DNA from: JACOWB01 sp964373665
GTDB taxonomy: Archaea > Aenigmatarchaeota > Aenigmatarchaeia > CG10238-14 > SCSR01
Direction: 5' to 3'
Assembly: GCA_964373665.1 (NCBI GenBank)
Contig: CAYJVM010000008.1
Coordinates: forward strand, 1-31,382
DNA: 31,382 bases
Below are positions 21,805 to 28,624 of this stretch, one piece after another. Numbering within the stretch: the stretch's first letter is position 1; each line of letters begins with the position of its first letter. A model generated the notes under the pieces. The model saw only the letters and a program-made list of their open reading frames with translations, was not told where the DNA came from and did not search any database. The position numbers were made by a program, and so were the translations under genes.

Positions 21805-22002
21805 TCACATATTCTGCTGCTGTTGCTTCTTGAGTTTTGTTATATAGCCTGCTATCACGTTTTCCAGCTTTTTTGAGTGTATTGTGGCGAACTCGGTTAG
21901 AATTTCCTTGTTCTTGGAAAAATCGGTGGTGAACTTGTCATGGTGCTTTTCGAAAATCTCCTGGCTCACATTCTTGACGTAGGAAGTCTTGATTCGTCCC
22001 AT
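21805..22002 (-). CDS. rps17e: Ribosomal protein eS17
   Basis: A 65-aa small basic protein beginning MGRIKTSYVKNVSQEIFEKH, followed by DKFTTDFSKNKEILTE and KLENVIAGYITKLKK. This is the clear eS17 pattern of archaea and eukaryotes (small subunit). The glutamine-rich tail KKQQQQNM is slightly unusual. It sits 9 nt after the splicing-endonuclease homologue, probably in one transcript. Confidence 0.93.
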   Translation of the reverse strand: MGRIKTSYVKNVSQEIFEKHHDKFTTDFSKNKEILTEFATIHSKKLENVIAGYITKLKKQQQQNM

Positions 22003-22011
22003 GGCATCATC

Positions 22012-22578
22012 TTAAGGCGTAATCCGCTGTATTGTGTAGTAAGTAACTGATCCTTCTCTATCACATACAGCCCAGACCATGGTCGCTCTTATATTATGTG
22101 CAAGTCTAACAGCACGAGACATCTCGGGTAAAGAAAATGCAGATTCTTCAGCAACTGAATGAACAACGAATTTCGTGTGCTCGTGGGCAGCCTTTGGTCC
22201 TCTTTTCAGCTTGACTCCTCTTTCATAAACCCTAAAGTGGCAACCGAACTTGTATCCGGTCTTCACCAGATATCCGCGCTCGCGCAAATCCCGATATACA
22301 AGATACTGTGGATGGAATTCGTGCACTTTGTCGCTTCCCAATCTCATCAAATCCTTGAAATCAAGTTTCTTGTTTTTTCCAGCTTCCTTTGCAGTGACTT
22401 TCAGCTTTCCTTTTTCGACAAGATAAACTGCTTCGACCAAGTCCATTTCAACTCTGCTCGGCTCTTCTTCGGGCAAAGGCTTGCCATATCCAGATTCGTC
22501 ATAAAGTTCAACGCTCTCCTTTCCCCAGATAACTATACGCTCTTCTATGAGCTCTCCTTCCCAGACCTTCTCTGCCAT
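22012..22578 (-). CDS. endA: tRNA-splicing endonuclease homologue lacking the catalytic lysine
   Basis: A 188-aa EndA-family protein. It has the N-terminal domain (1-85) and the catalytic domain with GYKFGCHFRVY (Tyr118), HEHTKFVVHSV (His134) and RAVRLAHNIRATMVWAVCD followed by YYTIQRI. In active subunits the last motif carries the catalytic Lys right after the Arg (VRKx); here it reads I-R-A-T, so Lys is replaced by Ala165. A basic insertion (VKLKRGPKAA) between Tyr and His is longer than I expect for the short euryarchaeal loop. It may be the non-catalytic partner of a heteromeric enzyme. Confidence 0.88.
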   Translation of the reverse strand: MAEKVWEGELIEERIVIWGKESVELYDESGYGKPLPEEEPSRVEMDLVEAVYLVEKGKLKVTAKEAGKNKKLDFKDLMRLGSDKVHEFHPQYLVYRDLRERGYLVKTGYKFGCHFRVYERGVKLKRGPKAAHEHTKFVVHSVAEESAFSLPEMSRAVRLAHNIRATMVWAVCDREGSVTYYTIQRITP

Positions 22579-22627
22579 AGTAACAAGTATTGTAAATGTG
22601 GCTTTTAAAAGGTTGAGAAGGTGTAAG

Positions 22628-22734
22628 TGGGACAGGCCGGATTTGAACCGGCGACACTTCGAGCTTCAGTCGAATGCTCTCATACCCCATTTGTCCAGGC
22701 TGAGCGTACAGTAACATTTGGCTATTACTGTCCC
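22628..22734 (-). tRNA. tRNA-Phe(GAA) with two introns
   Basis: Acceptor GGGACAG/CTGTCCC, discriminator A, D stem GCTC/GAGC, anticodon stem TTCGA/TCGAA with loop CTGAAGC and no intron there, V loop GTGTC, T arm GCCGG-TTCAAAT-CCGGC. Intron 1 (20 nt, 9/10, 22706-22725) has helix ACAG/CUGU, bulges UA^A and AC^G, inner helix UAGC/GUUA. Intron 2 (13 nt, 19/20, about 22682-22694) has helix GCCU/GGGU with two G-U pairs, bulges GG^A and AU^G, with the D stem as outer helix. The spliced tRNA is 74 nt with G20. The leader contains a second GGGACAG. Confidence 0.9.
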
Positions 22735-22739
22735 AATGA

Positions 22740-22746
22740 CTGTCCC
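22740..22746 (-). repeat. Second copy of the tRNA-Phe 5' acceptor strand in the leader
   Basis: GGGACAG occurs again exactly 12 nt upstream of base 1. A TTAAATACTG TATA-like element about 29 nt before it puts the predicted transcription start close to this copy. It is the same design as the initiator tRNA-Met leader. Confidence 0.6.
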
Positions 22747-22851
22747 ATAGATTTTATGTTAATTACAGTATTTAACTTATTTTCTTTTTCTTTCAAATAG
22801 AATCCTATCTCTTCAGAGAATTTAATACAAATTGTCAGAAAGAACTACTTT

Positions 22852-22874
22852 TCGTAGGAGTTCATTTCCCGCAT
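22852..22874 (-). repeat. Diverged third copy (R3) of the R1/R2 repeat
   Basis: On the minus strand this reads ATGCGGGAAATGAACTCC, compared with ATGTGGGAAATGAACC-TCC in R1 and R2. Only about 18 bases match. It overlaps the stop of the glycosyltransferase gene (TAATG) and opens a 9-codon frame. Homology to R1/R2 is possible but not certain. Confidence 0.4.
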
Positions 22875-23557
22875 TATTTTTTCTTAAATCTGTACTTCAA
22901 CCCTTCTTTAACTATATAATAGAGAACGTCAAGAACCACCCTAGCGCCTCTGCCGATACCACTCTTCCTGTGGTAACTGACCTCAACTTCGACTTGCGAT
23001 ATTTTCAGCCGATTCTTTAGTACGCCTATCAAAATCGAATTGTCGACTATATAGCCGCCTAAGATATTGTCCTTGATTTTTTGAACAGCTTTTTTGTTAA
23101 ATCCCATCAAGCCGCAGTTCGTGTCCTTTAGCTTTGTCCCGAAGAGAATGTTGAATGCCGTTCTCCATACGAAATTTCCTAATTGGTGCCTGAAGGGGAC
23201 GATGCTCCAATTCCTGTAACCCATTACAAAGTCTGCACCTGCTTCTTCCAGTTCATGTAGAATTTTCAAAGCCTCCCGCGGCGCATACTGGTTGTCCGCA
23301 TCAATCAGAATCAGGTAATCGAAATTTGTATAGTGTTTTAGTATGTGCTCCAAGCCTGTCTTTAATGCCTCGCCCTTGCCCTTGTTCCTATCATGCCGTA
23401 TGCAGATTGCACCGCTTTCCACAGCGATTTCACGTGTGTCATCCGTCGATCCGTCGTCGATCACCACAGGCTTCAACCCTATCTTAGCAACCTGTCGTAC
23501 TATGCTCGCTATATGCTTACTTTCGTTGTAAGCTGGTATCAGAGCGAAATTTGTCAT
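22874..23557 (-). CDS. Family 2 glycosyltransferase (dolichyl-phosphate sugar synthase-like)
   Basis: A 227-aa soluble GT-A enzyme: ALIPAYNESKHIASIVRQVA nucleotide-binding start, PVVIDDGSTDDT, the metal-binding LILIDADNQY in place of DxD, and LKDTNCGLMGFNKKAV acceptor region. There is no C-terminal membrane segment. Members transfer a hexose from a nucleotide sugar to a polyprenyl phosphate for N-glycosylation, which would fit the surface-protein cluster nearby. The basic C-terminus (KYRFKKK) may bind the membrane. Confidence 0.87.
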   Translation of the reverse strand: MTNFALIPAYNESKHIASIVRQVAKIGLKPVVIDDGSTDDTREIAVESGAICIRHDRNKGKGEALKTGLEHILKHYTNFDYLILIDADNQYAPREALKILHELEEAGADFVMGYRNWSIVPFRHQLGNFVWRTAFNILFGTKLKDTNCGLMGFNKKAVQKIKDNILGGYIVDNSILIGVLKNRLKISQVEVEVSYHRKSGIGRGARVVLDVLYYIVKEGLKYRFKKK

Positions 23558-23604
23558 ATCTGAAAATAGGAAGACAGATATTTATTTAAACTCAAGTTTG
23601 ACAC

Positions 23605-24276
23605 ATGCGAAACCTGTTTTGCCCCAAGTGTGGAAAGACTGCCAACAAGCTTCACGCTGGACTATGCGAAGAATGTTTCTTGGAGAAATTCGATTTTGCG
23701 TCGAAACTGCCGAACAAACTGATTATACCTGAATGCAGAGAATGTGGACGATTCTACATAAGCGGCAAGGGATTCTTCAAATTGGATGATGCAATCGGAT
23801 ATTTTTTGAAGGGTATTAAAGACAAGGAGATTTACTCTGTGACATACCGCATATCGAATGACAAGCTGTATGTGACAATATACTCCAAGTTGGGTGAATT
23901 GAACAAGCGGGAAGAGAAAATTATGGAATTCAAGCAACCGAAGGTTGTCTGTAAAATCTGCAACATGAAGTTTTCCGGATATTTTAACGCCATATTGCAA
24001 GTAAGGGGAAACTTTAATAGAGACAAGATTTTAAAGGAGATTGAGAGTAATGTTGAAAAACTTAACAAAGAAGATAAGATGGCGTTTGTTTCACGCACTT
24101 CTAGAAAGAAGGAGGGACTTGATTTGCAGTTCGGTTCCAAGTCTACGGCAAACAAAATCGCACGTGCGCTTAAAGCTAGATATAACGCAAAGATTAAATT
24201 ATCAAGTACTTTGTACGGGATGAAAGAGGGGAAGAAGATTTACAGGGATACTATTTTGGTTTTATTCGGTGAATAG
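23605..24276 (+). CDS. nmd3: Nmd3-like ribosome biogenesis protein
   Basis: A 223-aa protein with the Nmd3 N-terminal zinc-binding pattern: FCPKCGK, GLCEECF, then ECRECGRF and later VCKICNMKF. It then continues into the domain shared with eukaryotic Nmd3. The eukaryotic protein escorts the 60S subunit; the short archaeal version lacks the export-signal region. It is followed without a gap by aIF-1A. Confidence 0.87.
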   Translation: MRNLFCPKCGKTANKLHAGLCEECFLEKFDFASKLPNKLIIPECRECGRFYISGKGFFKLDDAIGYFLKGIKDKEIYSVTYRISNDKLYVTIYSKLGELNKREEKIMEFKQPKVVCKICNMKFSGYFNAILQVRGNFNRDKILKEIESNVEKLNKEDKMAFVSRTSRKKEGLDLQFGSKSTANKIARALKARYNAKIKLSSTLYGMKEGKKIYRDTILVLFGE

Positions 24277-24591
24277 ATGGCAAAGGTAGAACAGCCTACA
24301 AGGGAAGAAATAGAAATATCTAGGACGAGAATTCCAAAGGCGCCTGAGGTGCTGGGTATGGTGGAAACCATGCTCGGCGGAGACAAGATGCGGGTAAGGT
24401 GCGCCGACGGGAACAACAGGATATGCAGGATACCTGGAAGACTGAGAAAGCGCGTCTGGATTCATCCCGGCGATCTGGTTCTGATAGAACCGTGGATAAC
24501 CCAGAGCAATGAAAGGGGCGATGTCGTTTTCAGGTACACATCAACACAAGCAAACTGGATGAGACGAAGGAATATGGTAAAGGACTTTTAG
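24277..24591 (+). CDS. eif1A: Translation initiation factor 1A
   Basis: A 104-aa OB-fold factor: LGMVETMLGGDKMRVRCADG, then ICRIPGRLRKRVWIHPGDLV and the SNERGDVVFRYT segment. It occupies the A site of the small subunit during start-codon selection. ATG 24277 follows the nmd3 stop directly, so the two are surely co-transcribed. Confidence 0.95.
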   Translation: MAKVEQPTREEIEISRTRIPKAPEVLGMVETMLGGDKMRVRCADGNNRICRIPGRLRKRVWIHPGDLVLIEPWITQSNERGDVVFRYTSTQANWMRRRNMVKDF

Positions 24592-24647
24592 AGCTTTGTT
24601 TAAAAAGTGATTAAATCATTTGACTTGTTAAACAGGAAGATTGTTAA

Positions 24648-24983
24648 TCAAAAAGTATCATCTTTTGTAGCGTCTGTTGTTATTTCTTCTCCCTTTTTTA
24701 TGACTCTTGTGGCAACATCACATCTCTCTTTAAGGTTTTGAACGGTATTGGGATTGGGGGAATGGTTTACATATCTAGCTGGTGATGGGTAAAGATAAAT
24801 TACACCCCAATGCTTATGGGTGAATTGCTTCTCACTTTCTGGAAGATTTTCAAATTCGTTCTTGGTTAAAGGTTTAAGATTGTTGTATCTTATCACAATT
24901 TCACCTTCCTTGAAATCTCTATTGGCATAAACCCCTTTATCAAACTGCCCAATTTTTGATTTCTTTATTATAACATCATCCAT
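24648..24983 (-). CDS. Small SET-domain protein
   Basis: A 111-aa protein with a minimal SET domain: GVYANRDFKEGEIVIRY at the start, RYVNHSPNPNT (the NHS/pseudoknot Asn-His motif that binds AdoMet) and RVIKKGEEITTD at the end. The final Tyr of the usual ITxDY is replaced (TTDAT). SET enzymes methylate lysines; in archaea the substrates are mostly unknown. It stands alone with flanking intergenic stretches. Confidence 0.8.
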   Translation of the reverse strand: MDDVIIKKSKIGQFDKGVYANRDFKEGEIVIRYNNLKPLTKNEFENLPESEKQFTHKHWGVIYLYPSPARYVNHSPNPNTVQNLKERCDVATRVIKKGEEITTDATKDDTF

Positions 24984-25097
24984 AATACAAAATGAGTGTA
25001 TAACCTAAAATTCTTTGGCTTCTTCTCTTTCAAACGATTTTTTAAGCAAAGCCGACTTTAGCAAACTTTTTTAACCATGAAAACCCAAGTTTAATTG

Positions 25098-25286
25098 ATG
25101 AGGGAGTTCATAGTCCCGTTCATTGACGGGTTCTTGGCAGGCCTTTTGTACTTTGCGGTAACCACTTTCTTGGGATTTGACATTGCGTCCTACATACCGA
25201 TACATCCTTTGGCTTCCAGCGCAATAGTTTTTGGTGTTCTTGTCCTGATAATTGACTATATAATAAGGGAAGTAGTAAGAATCTAA
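25098..25286 (+). CDS. Small two-helix membrane protein
   Basis: A 62-aa protein with two hydrophobic segments (FIDGFLAGLLYFAVTTFLGF and ASSAIVFGVLVLIIDYIIRE) separated by IASYIPIHPL. ATG 25098 is favoured over the upstream TTG. No family is recognised. It precedes the KH protein by 18 nt on the same strand. Confidence 0.55.
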   Translation: MREFIVPFIDGFLAGLLYFAVTTFLGFDIASYIPIHPLASSAIVFGVLVLIIDYIIREVVRI

Positions 25287-25304
25287 CTGACAAGACAAGG
25301 TTTC

Positions 25305-25799
25305 ATGATAGAGCATATAGTTTTGCCAGAGGAAAGAATGAGAAGACTAAGGGCAGATGATAGATGGAGAGTCGAGCTCGATAAATTCGTTGATGTTAAT
25401 GTGAAACTATACGACGATGTTGTAATCGAAGGTGAAGATGTTTTTCAGGTTATTAGGGTGGAGGAACTCTTCAAGGCTTTCGGAAGGGGGTTCGCCTTTT
25501 CAGACTGCTTGAATCTGCTGGACGAAGATTATATGATGTCCGTGATGGAAATTAAGGAGTTTTCCAAGTCGAAGAACAGGGAAACTATCCTCAAAGGACG
25601 GGTCATCGGTGAGAAAGGGACGACAAAGAAGCAGATAGAAAAGTCCGCAAACGTCAGAGTTGCGATATACGGAAAAACGATTAGCATAATAGGAAAGCCG
25701 GCGAATATCAAGGTTGCAGAGGAAGCGATTGCAATGATTTTATTTGGGGGCAAACATAATAAGGTTTACAGATTTTTACAGGAGCGTAAAGTGGTTTGA
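25305..25799 (+). CDS. KH-domain RNA-binding protein (Pno1/Krr1-like)
   Basis: A 164-aa protein. The C-terminal KH domain shows LKGRVIGEKGTTKKQIEKSA, the GxxG loop (GEKG), then VRVAIYGKTISIIGKPANIK. The N-terminal half is a degenerate KH domain with DVFQVIRVEELFKAFGRGF. This two-KH layout is that of archaeal homologues of Pno1/Dim2, a factor for 16S rRNA 3'-end maturation. Confidence 0.87.
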   Translation: MIEHIVLPEERMRRLRADDRWRVELDKFVDVNVKLYDDVVIEGEDVFQVIRVEELFKAFGRGFAFSDCLNLLDEDYMMSVMEIKEFSKSKNRETILKGRVIGEKGTTKKQIEKSANVRVAIYGKTISIIGKPANIKVAEEAIAMILFGGKHNKVYRFLQERKVV

Positions 25800-25827
25800 T
25801 TTAAAAATAACTCGTAGTTGACTAACA

Positions 25828-26631
25828 ATGCTAATTAAAGATTATAAAACTAGAATTAATGGATTACACATTTATTACAGAATTGTTGGTGACCCTAAAA
25901 AACTTACCAATAGTTTTCTTGCATGGTTGGGGAGCTCGTAAAGACTCGTTTGGTAGATTCGGTGTAGATAATGTTATTGTTGAATTAGCAAAATATTTTT
26001 ATGTAGTTGCGCCAGAGCTTCCTGGATTAATACGTTCGCAACCTCCTAAAACAATTTGGGATATGGGGGATTATGTTCATCTTCTTCATAAACTATTCCG
26101 AACATTAAAACTAGGGAAATTTATTCTCATGGGTCAATCATGGGTGGAGGAGTTTCGGCTTATTATGCGAGTTTATATTCTAATGAAATTAAAACTCTAG
26201 TACTAGTAGATGCTAAAATAAGCAAAAGAATAGGTCTCTATTTTAAGTTGGGTAAGATTTTAGGTTATATTTTTGAGAAATGTATAGAGGGTTGGTGGGT
26301 TCCAGTCTTACTAAAGAAACTAATGATTACGGTATATCTGGGGGTACCTTGGGAAGATATTAGAAAAGATAAAATTAAAAATTACTCTATTATGGAGTGC
26401 ATTCAGAAACGTTCTAACGAAGAGTTTGAAATAGATTATACAAAATTGAAAATGCCTTTACTATTAATATGGGGAAGTAGAGATACGTGGATAACACCAA
26501 TTGATAAGGCAAAAGAAATTCATAAACAAATCAAAAGATCTAAAATGATTATCGTGAAAGGTGGTCATACAATTTTATACCAAAAACCAAAAGAAGTTGT
26601 TACTCTTATAATTAGAAAATTATTTGAATAG
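25828..26631 (+). pseudogene. Alpha/beta hydrolase with two compensating frameshifts
   Basis: Three frame segments make one protein of about 267 aa. First, MLIKDYKTRINGLHIYYRIV to the six-A run at 25896-25901, where one A is extra. Second, LPIVFLHGWGARKDSFGRF to the nucleophile elbow. Third, after one missing base at about 26142, MGGGVSAYYASLYSNEIKTL to the end, including LLLIWGSRDTW (acid) and KGGHTILYQ (His). The second break falls exactly inside G-Q-S-M-G-G. A real pseudogene or sequencing errors in A runs are both possible. Confidence 0.75.
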
Positions 26632-26667
26632 TATATTTGTAAGACTTATGTCTCAGATTATAGAAAT

Positions 26668-26678
26668 CTTTATATAAG
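26668..26678 (+). promoter_or_regulatory. TATA box of the HTH/LAGLIDADG pair
   Basis: CTTTATATAAG is centred 26-27 nt before ATG 26700, predicting a leaderless transcript for the HTH gene and, 5 nt behind it, the large endonuclease gene. Confidence 0.6.
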
Positions 26679-26699
26679 ACAAATGTATTAATAATCATT

Positions 26700-26924
26700 A
26701 TGTCTAAAACAAAAGGTCCTGACATAGAAAAGGTAAAACTGATAAGGGTAGCATTAAGTAAAAATTCGAAAGGACTTTGGATAAGGGAAATAGCTAGAAA
26801 AACAAGTTTAGATAAATCGACTGTGTCAAGATATTTATCTGAGTATATGAAAGGAGAGGTAGAAGATGCTTATCCAAAAGTTAAAGGAGATTTAATAAAA
26901 TTAGTAAGGTTAAAAAGAAGGTAA
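26700..26924 (+). CDS. Small HTH DNA-binding protein
   Basis: A 74-aa basic protein. GLWIREIARKTSLDKSTVSR is a clear helix-turn-helix (residues about 24-45), with basic ends. It is separated by only 5 nt from the large LAGLIDADG gene and shares its A+T-rich composition. It is therefore probably part of the same mobile unit and may regulate it. Confidence 0.75.
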   Translation: MSKTKGPDIEKVKLIRVALSKNSKGLWIREIARKTSLDKSTVSRYLSEYMKGEVEDAYPKVKGDLIKLVRLKRR

Positions 26925-26929
26925 GATAT

Positions 26930-28618
26930 ATGTCTCAAGAAAATGTTTTGACATTTGAAAATGATCCCTTGATTTTAGAGAGAGGTAATTCTAAAAGTAA
27001 TTACACAACTGCAAACTATATAATAAGGAAGAATAAACTCGGGTCTCTAATTATAGAAAATGTTCCTAATATATTTAGTGCATTAATTAAATTTGATGAT
27101 TTTCAAAAGAAAGTACCTCTTCATAATATACCATATGCTACAGGAAAGAACCTGAATGATATAATAAAAAAGCTCCTTGAAAAATTACCAGAGTACACTA
27201 AGAACAATCACCTACAAATCAGAAGACTTCTGAAAATTTACATGAAGCAAAAAATCACCAAACAATATAGAAACTATATTATATGGTTTGAGAATGGTAG
27301 ATATCCTTTAATTTTATTACGTTTACTTGCTTGGATTTATTCTAGGAAAAATAAGATAAGCGAAAGACAAGTTTTATCAGAAATAATCGAAAAGATAGAA
27401 ACTATCGTAAATGCAAAAGGTGAAGGAAACTTAAGTTTACCAAAAACTATGAGTAAATTACTCACAAAAGATAAAGCATATGTTTTAGGAGCAAGCATAG
27501 GTGATGGTTGTTTATTGTTGAATGATAGTAGATGGACTATGACTGATGGTCATAAAGATATAAACGCGCTACCATTTTCATATAAGCATCTTGAAAACAT
27601 CAACAATTTGATTGGAAAAGAATTTGGTATATCAGGTAATATAAGAAGAGGACCTGGTAAAAAATACGTTCTAATGATAAATAACAAGTTCTTCTGCAGA
27701 CTTTTGAATTTCTTCTACGGAATAAGATTTGGTGTGAAAATGTCACCCGAAGCACCACTTTTATTTAATTTATCAGAATCAAATTACGAATTAAAAAGAC
27801 ATTTTTTCGCTGGTTTGATAGATACAGACGGTAGTATATTAAGAAATTCAGCTAATATGCAAATTGAAATGAATAACTCCGACAATTTAATAAATCAATT
27901 AAGTTCATTTTTATCAGAAACTAATATTGAAAATTCTATGTCGGTGAATCCTCCGAGCAAAAGACTTTTTATACCTACTAAATCATTTAAAAAATTTGTT
28001 GAATTAATAGACCTGAGACACCCTTACAAGCGTCTACTTGCATTAAATCATTTAAAGAAGGGGACCAAAGAAAGGTTCCTAAAATCAGTAATCCAATATG
28101 ATACTGTGAACTTCCTAGAGAAATATTCGCATAATTTAAGAGTTTTCAGAACAGGTAAAATAATAAAGACTTTAATTGAAAAGTCAAAATTAGATAAAAG
28201 GGGAATAGCTAGCATTTTGAATGTAAAAGAAAAGACAATAAATGCATGGATCAACAATGTAAATTCAATTCAGCTTAAGTCATTTATTAAAATAGGTAAC
28301 TTATGTGGTCATAATACAAACGATTTGTTAAAAGAATTGTTAAATAATGCCGTAGAATGGGGTTATGGGCAAACGAAAGTAAGAATTCCTAAGGATATAA
28401 AGAATGTTATACAGCTGGCTAAATTCGTAAGAACAGGCCATAGTTACATATATGTTGTAAATAGAGGAAATAATGATAGAGACAAAGTTATAAGCCAACT
28501 AGAAAATATATTTGGTGTTATGTCAAATTACGAAAAGTCTAAAAATACATACAGATTCTCTTCAGAGATTTTAAGAGACTATTTCAATTTCTTTTTCGAA
28601 TACGAAAAACCATGGTGA
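26930..28618 (+). CDS. Large freestanding LAGLIDADG endonuclease
   Basis: A 562-aa protein with two motifs: YVLGASIGDGCLL (about residues 183-195) and HFFAGLIDTDGSI (about 290-302). A 170-residue N-terminal region of unknown fold precedes them. A C-terminal region follows with an HTH-like stretch (DKRGIASILNVKEKTINAWI). No intein splice residues frame it and it is not inside another reading frame. Its stop TGA lies within the GGTGAT ribosome site of top6B, so it was inserted precisely ahead of that gene. The start ATG 26930 is 5 nt after the HTH stop. Confidence 0.87.
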   Translation: MSQENVLTFENDPLILERGNSKSNYTTANYIIRKNKLGSLIIENVPNIFSALIKFDDFQKKVPLHNIPYATGKNLNDIIKKLLEKLPEYTKNNHLQIRRLLKIYMKQKITKQYRNYIIWFENGRYPLILLRLLAWIYSRKNKISERQVLSEIIEKIETIVNAKGEGNLSLPKTMSKLLTKDKAYVLGASIGDGCLLLNDSRWTMTDGHKDINALPFSYKHLENINNLIGKEFGISGNIRRGPGKKYVLMINNKFFCRLLNFFYGIRFGVKMSPEAPLLFNLSESNYELKRHFFAGLIDTDGSILRNSANMQIEMNNSDNLINQLSSFLSETNIENSMSVNPPSKRLFIPTKSFKKFVELIDLRHPYKRLLALNHLKKGTKERFLKSVIQYDTVNFLEKYSHNLRVFRTGKIIKTLIEKSKLDKRGIASILNVKEKTINAWINNVNSIQLKSFIKIGNLCGHNTNDLLKELLNNAVEWGYGQTKVRIPKDIKNVIQLAKFVRTGHSYIYVVNRGNNDRDKVISQLENIFGVMSNYEKSKNTYRFSSEILRDYFNFFFEYEKPW

Positions 28619-28624
28619 TAAAAT

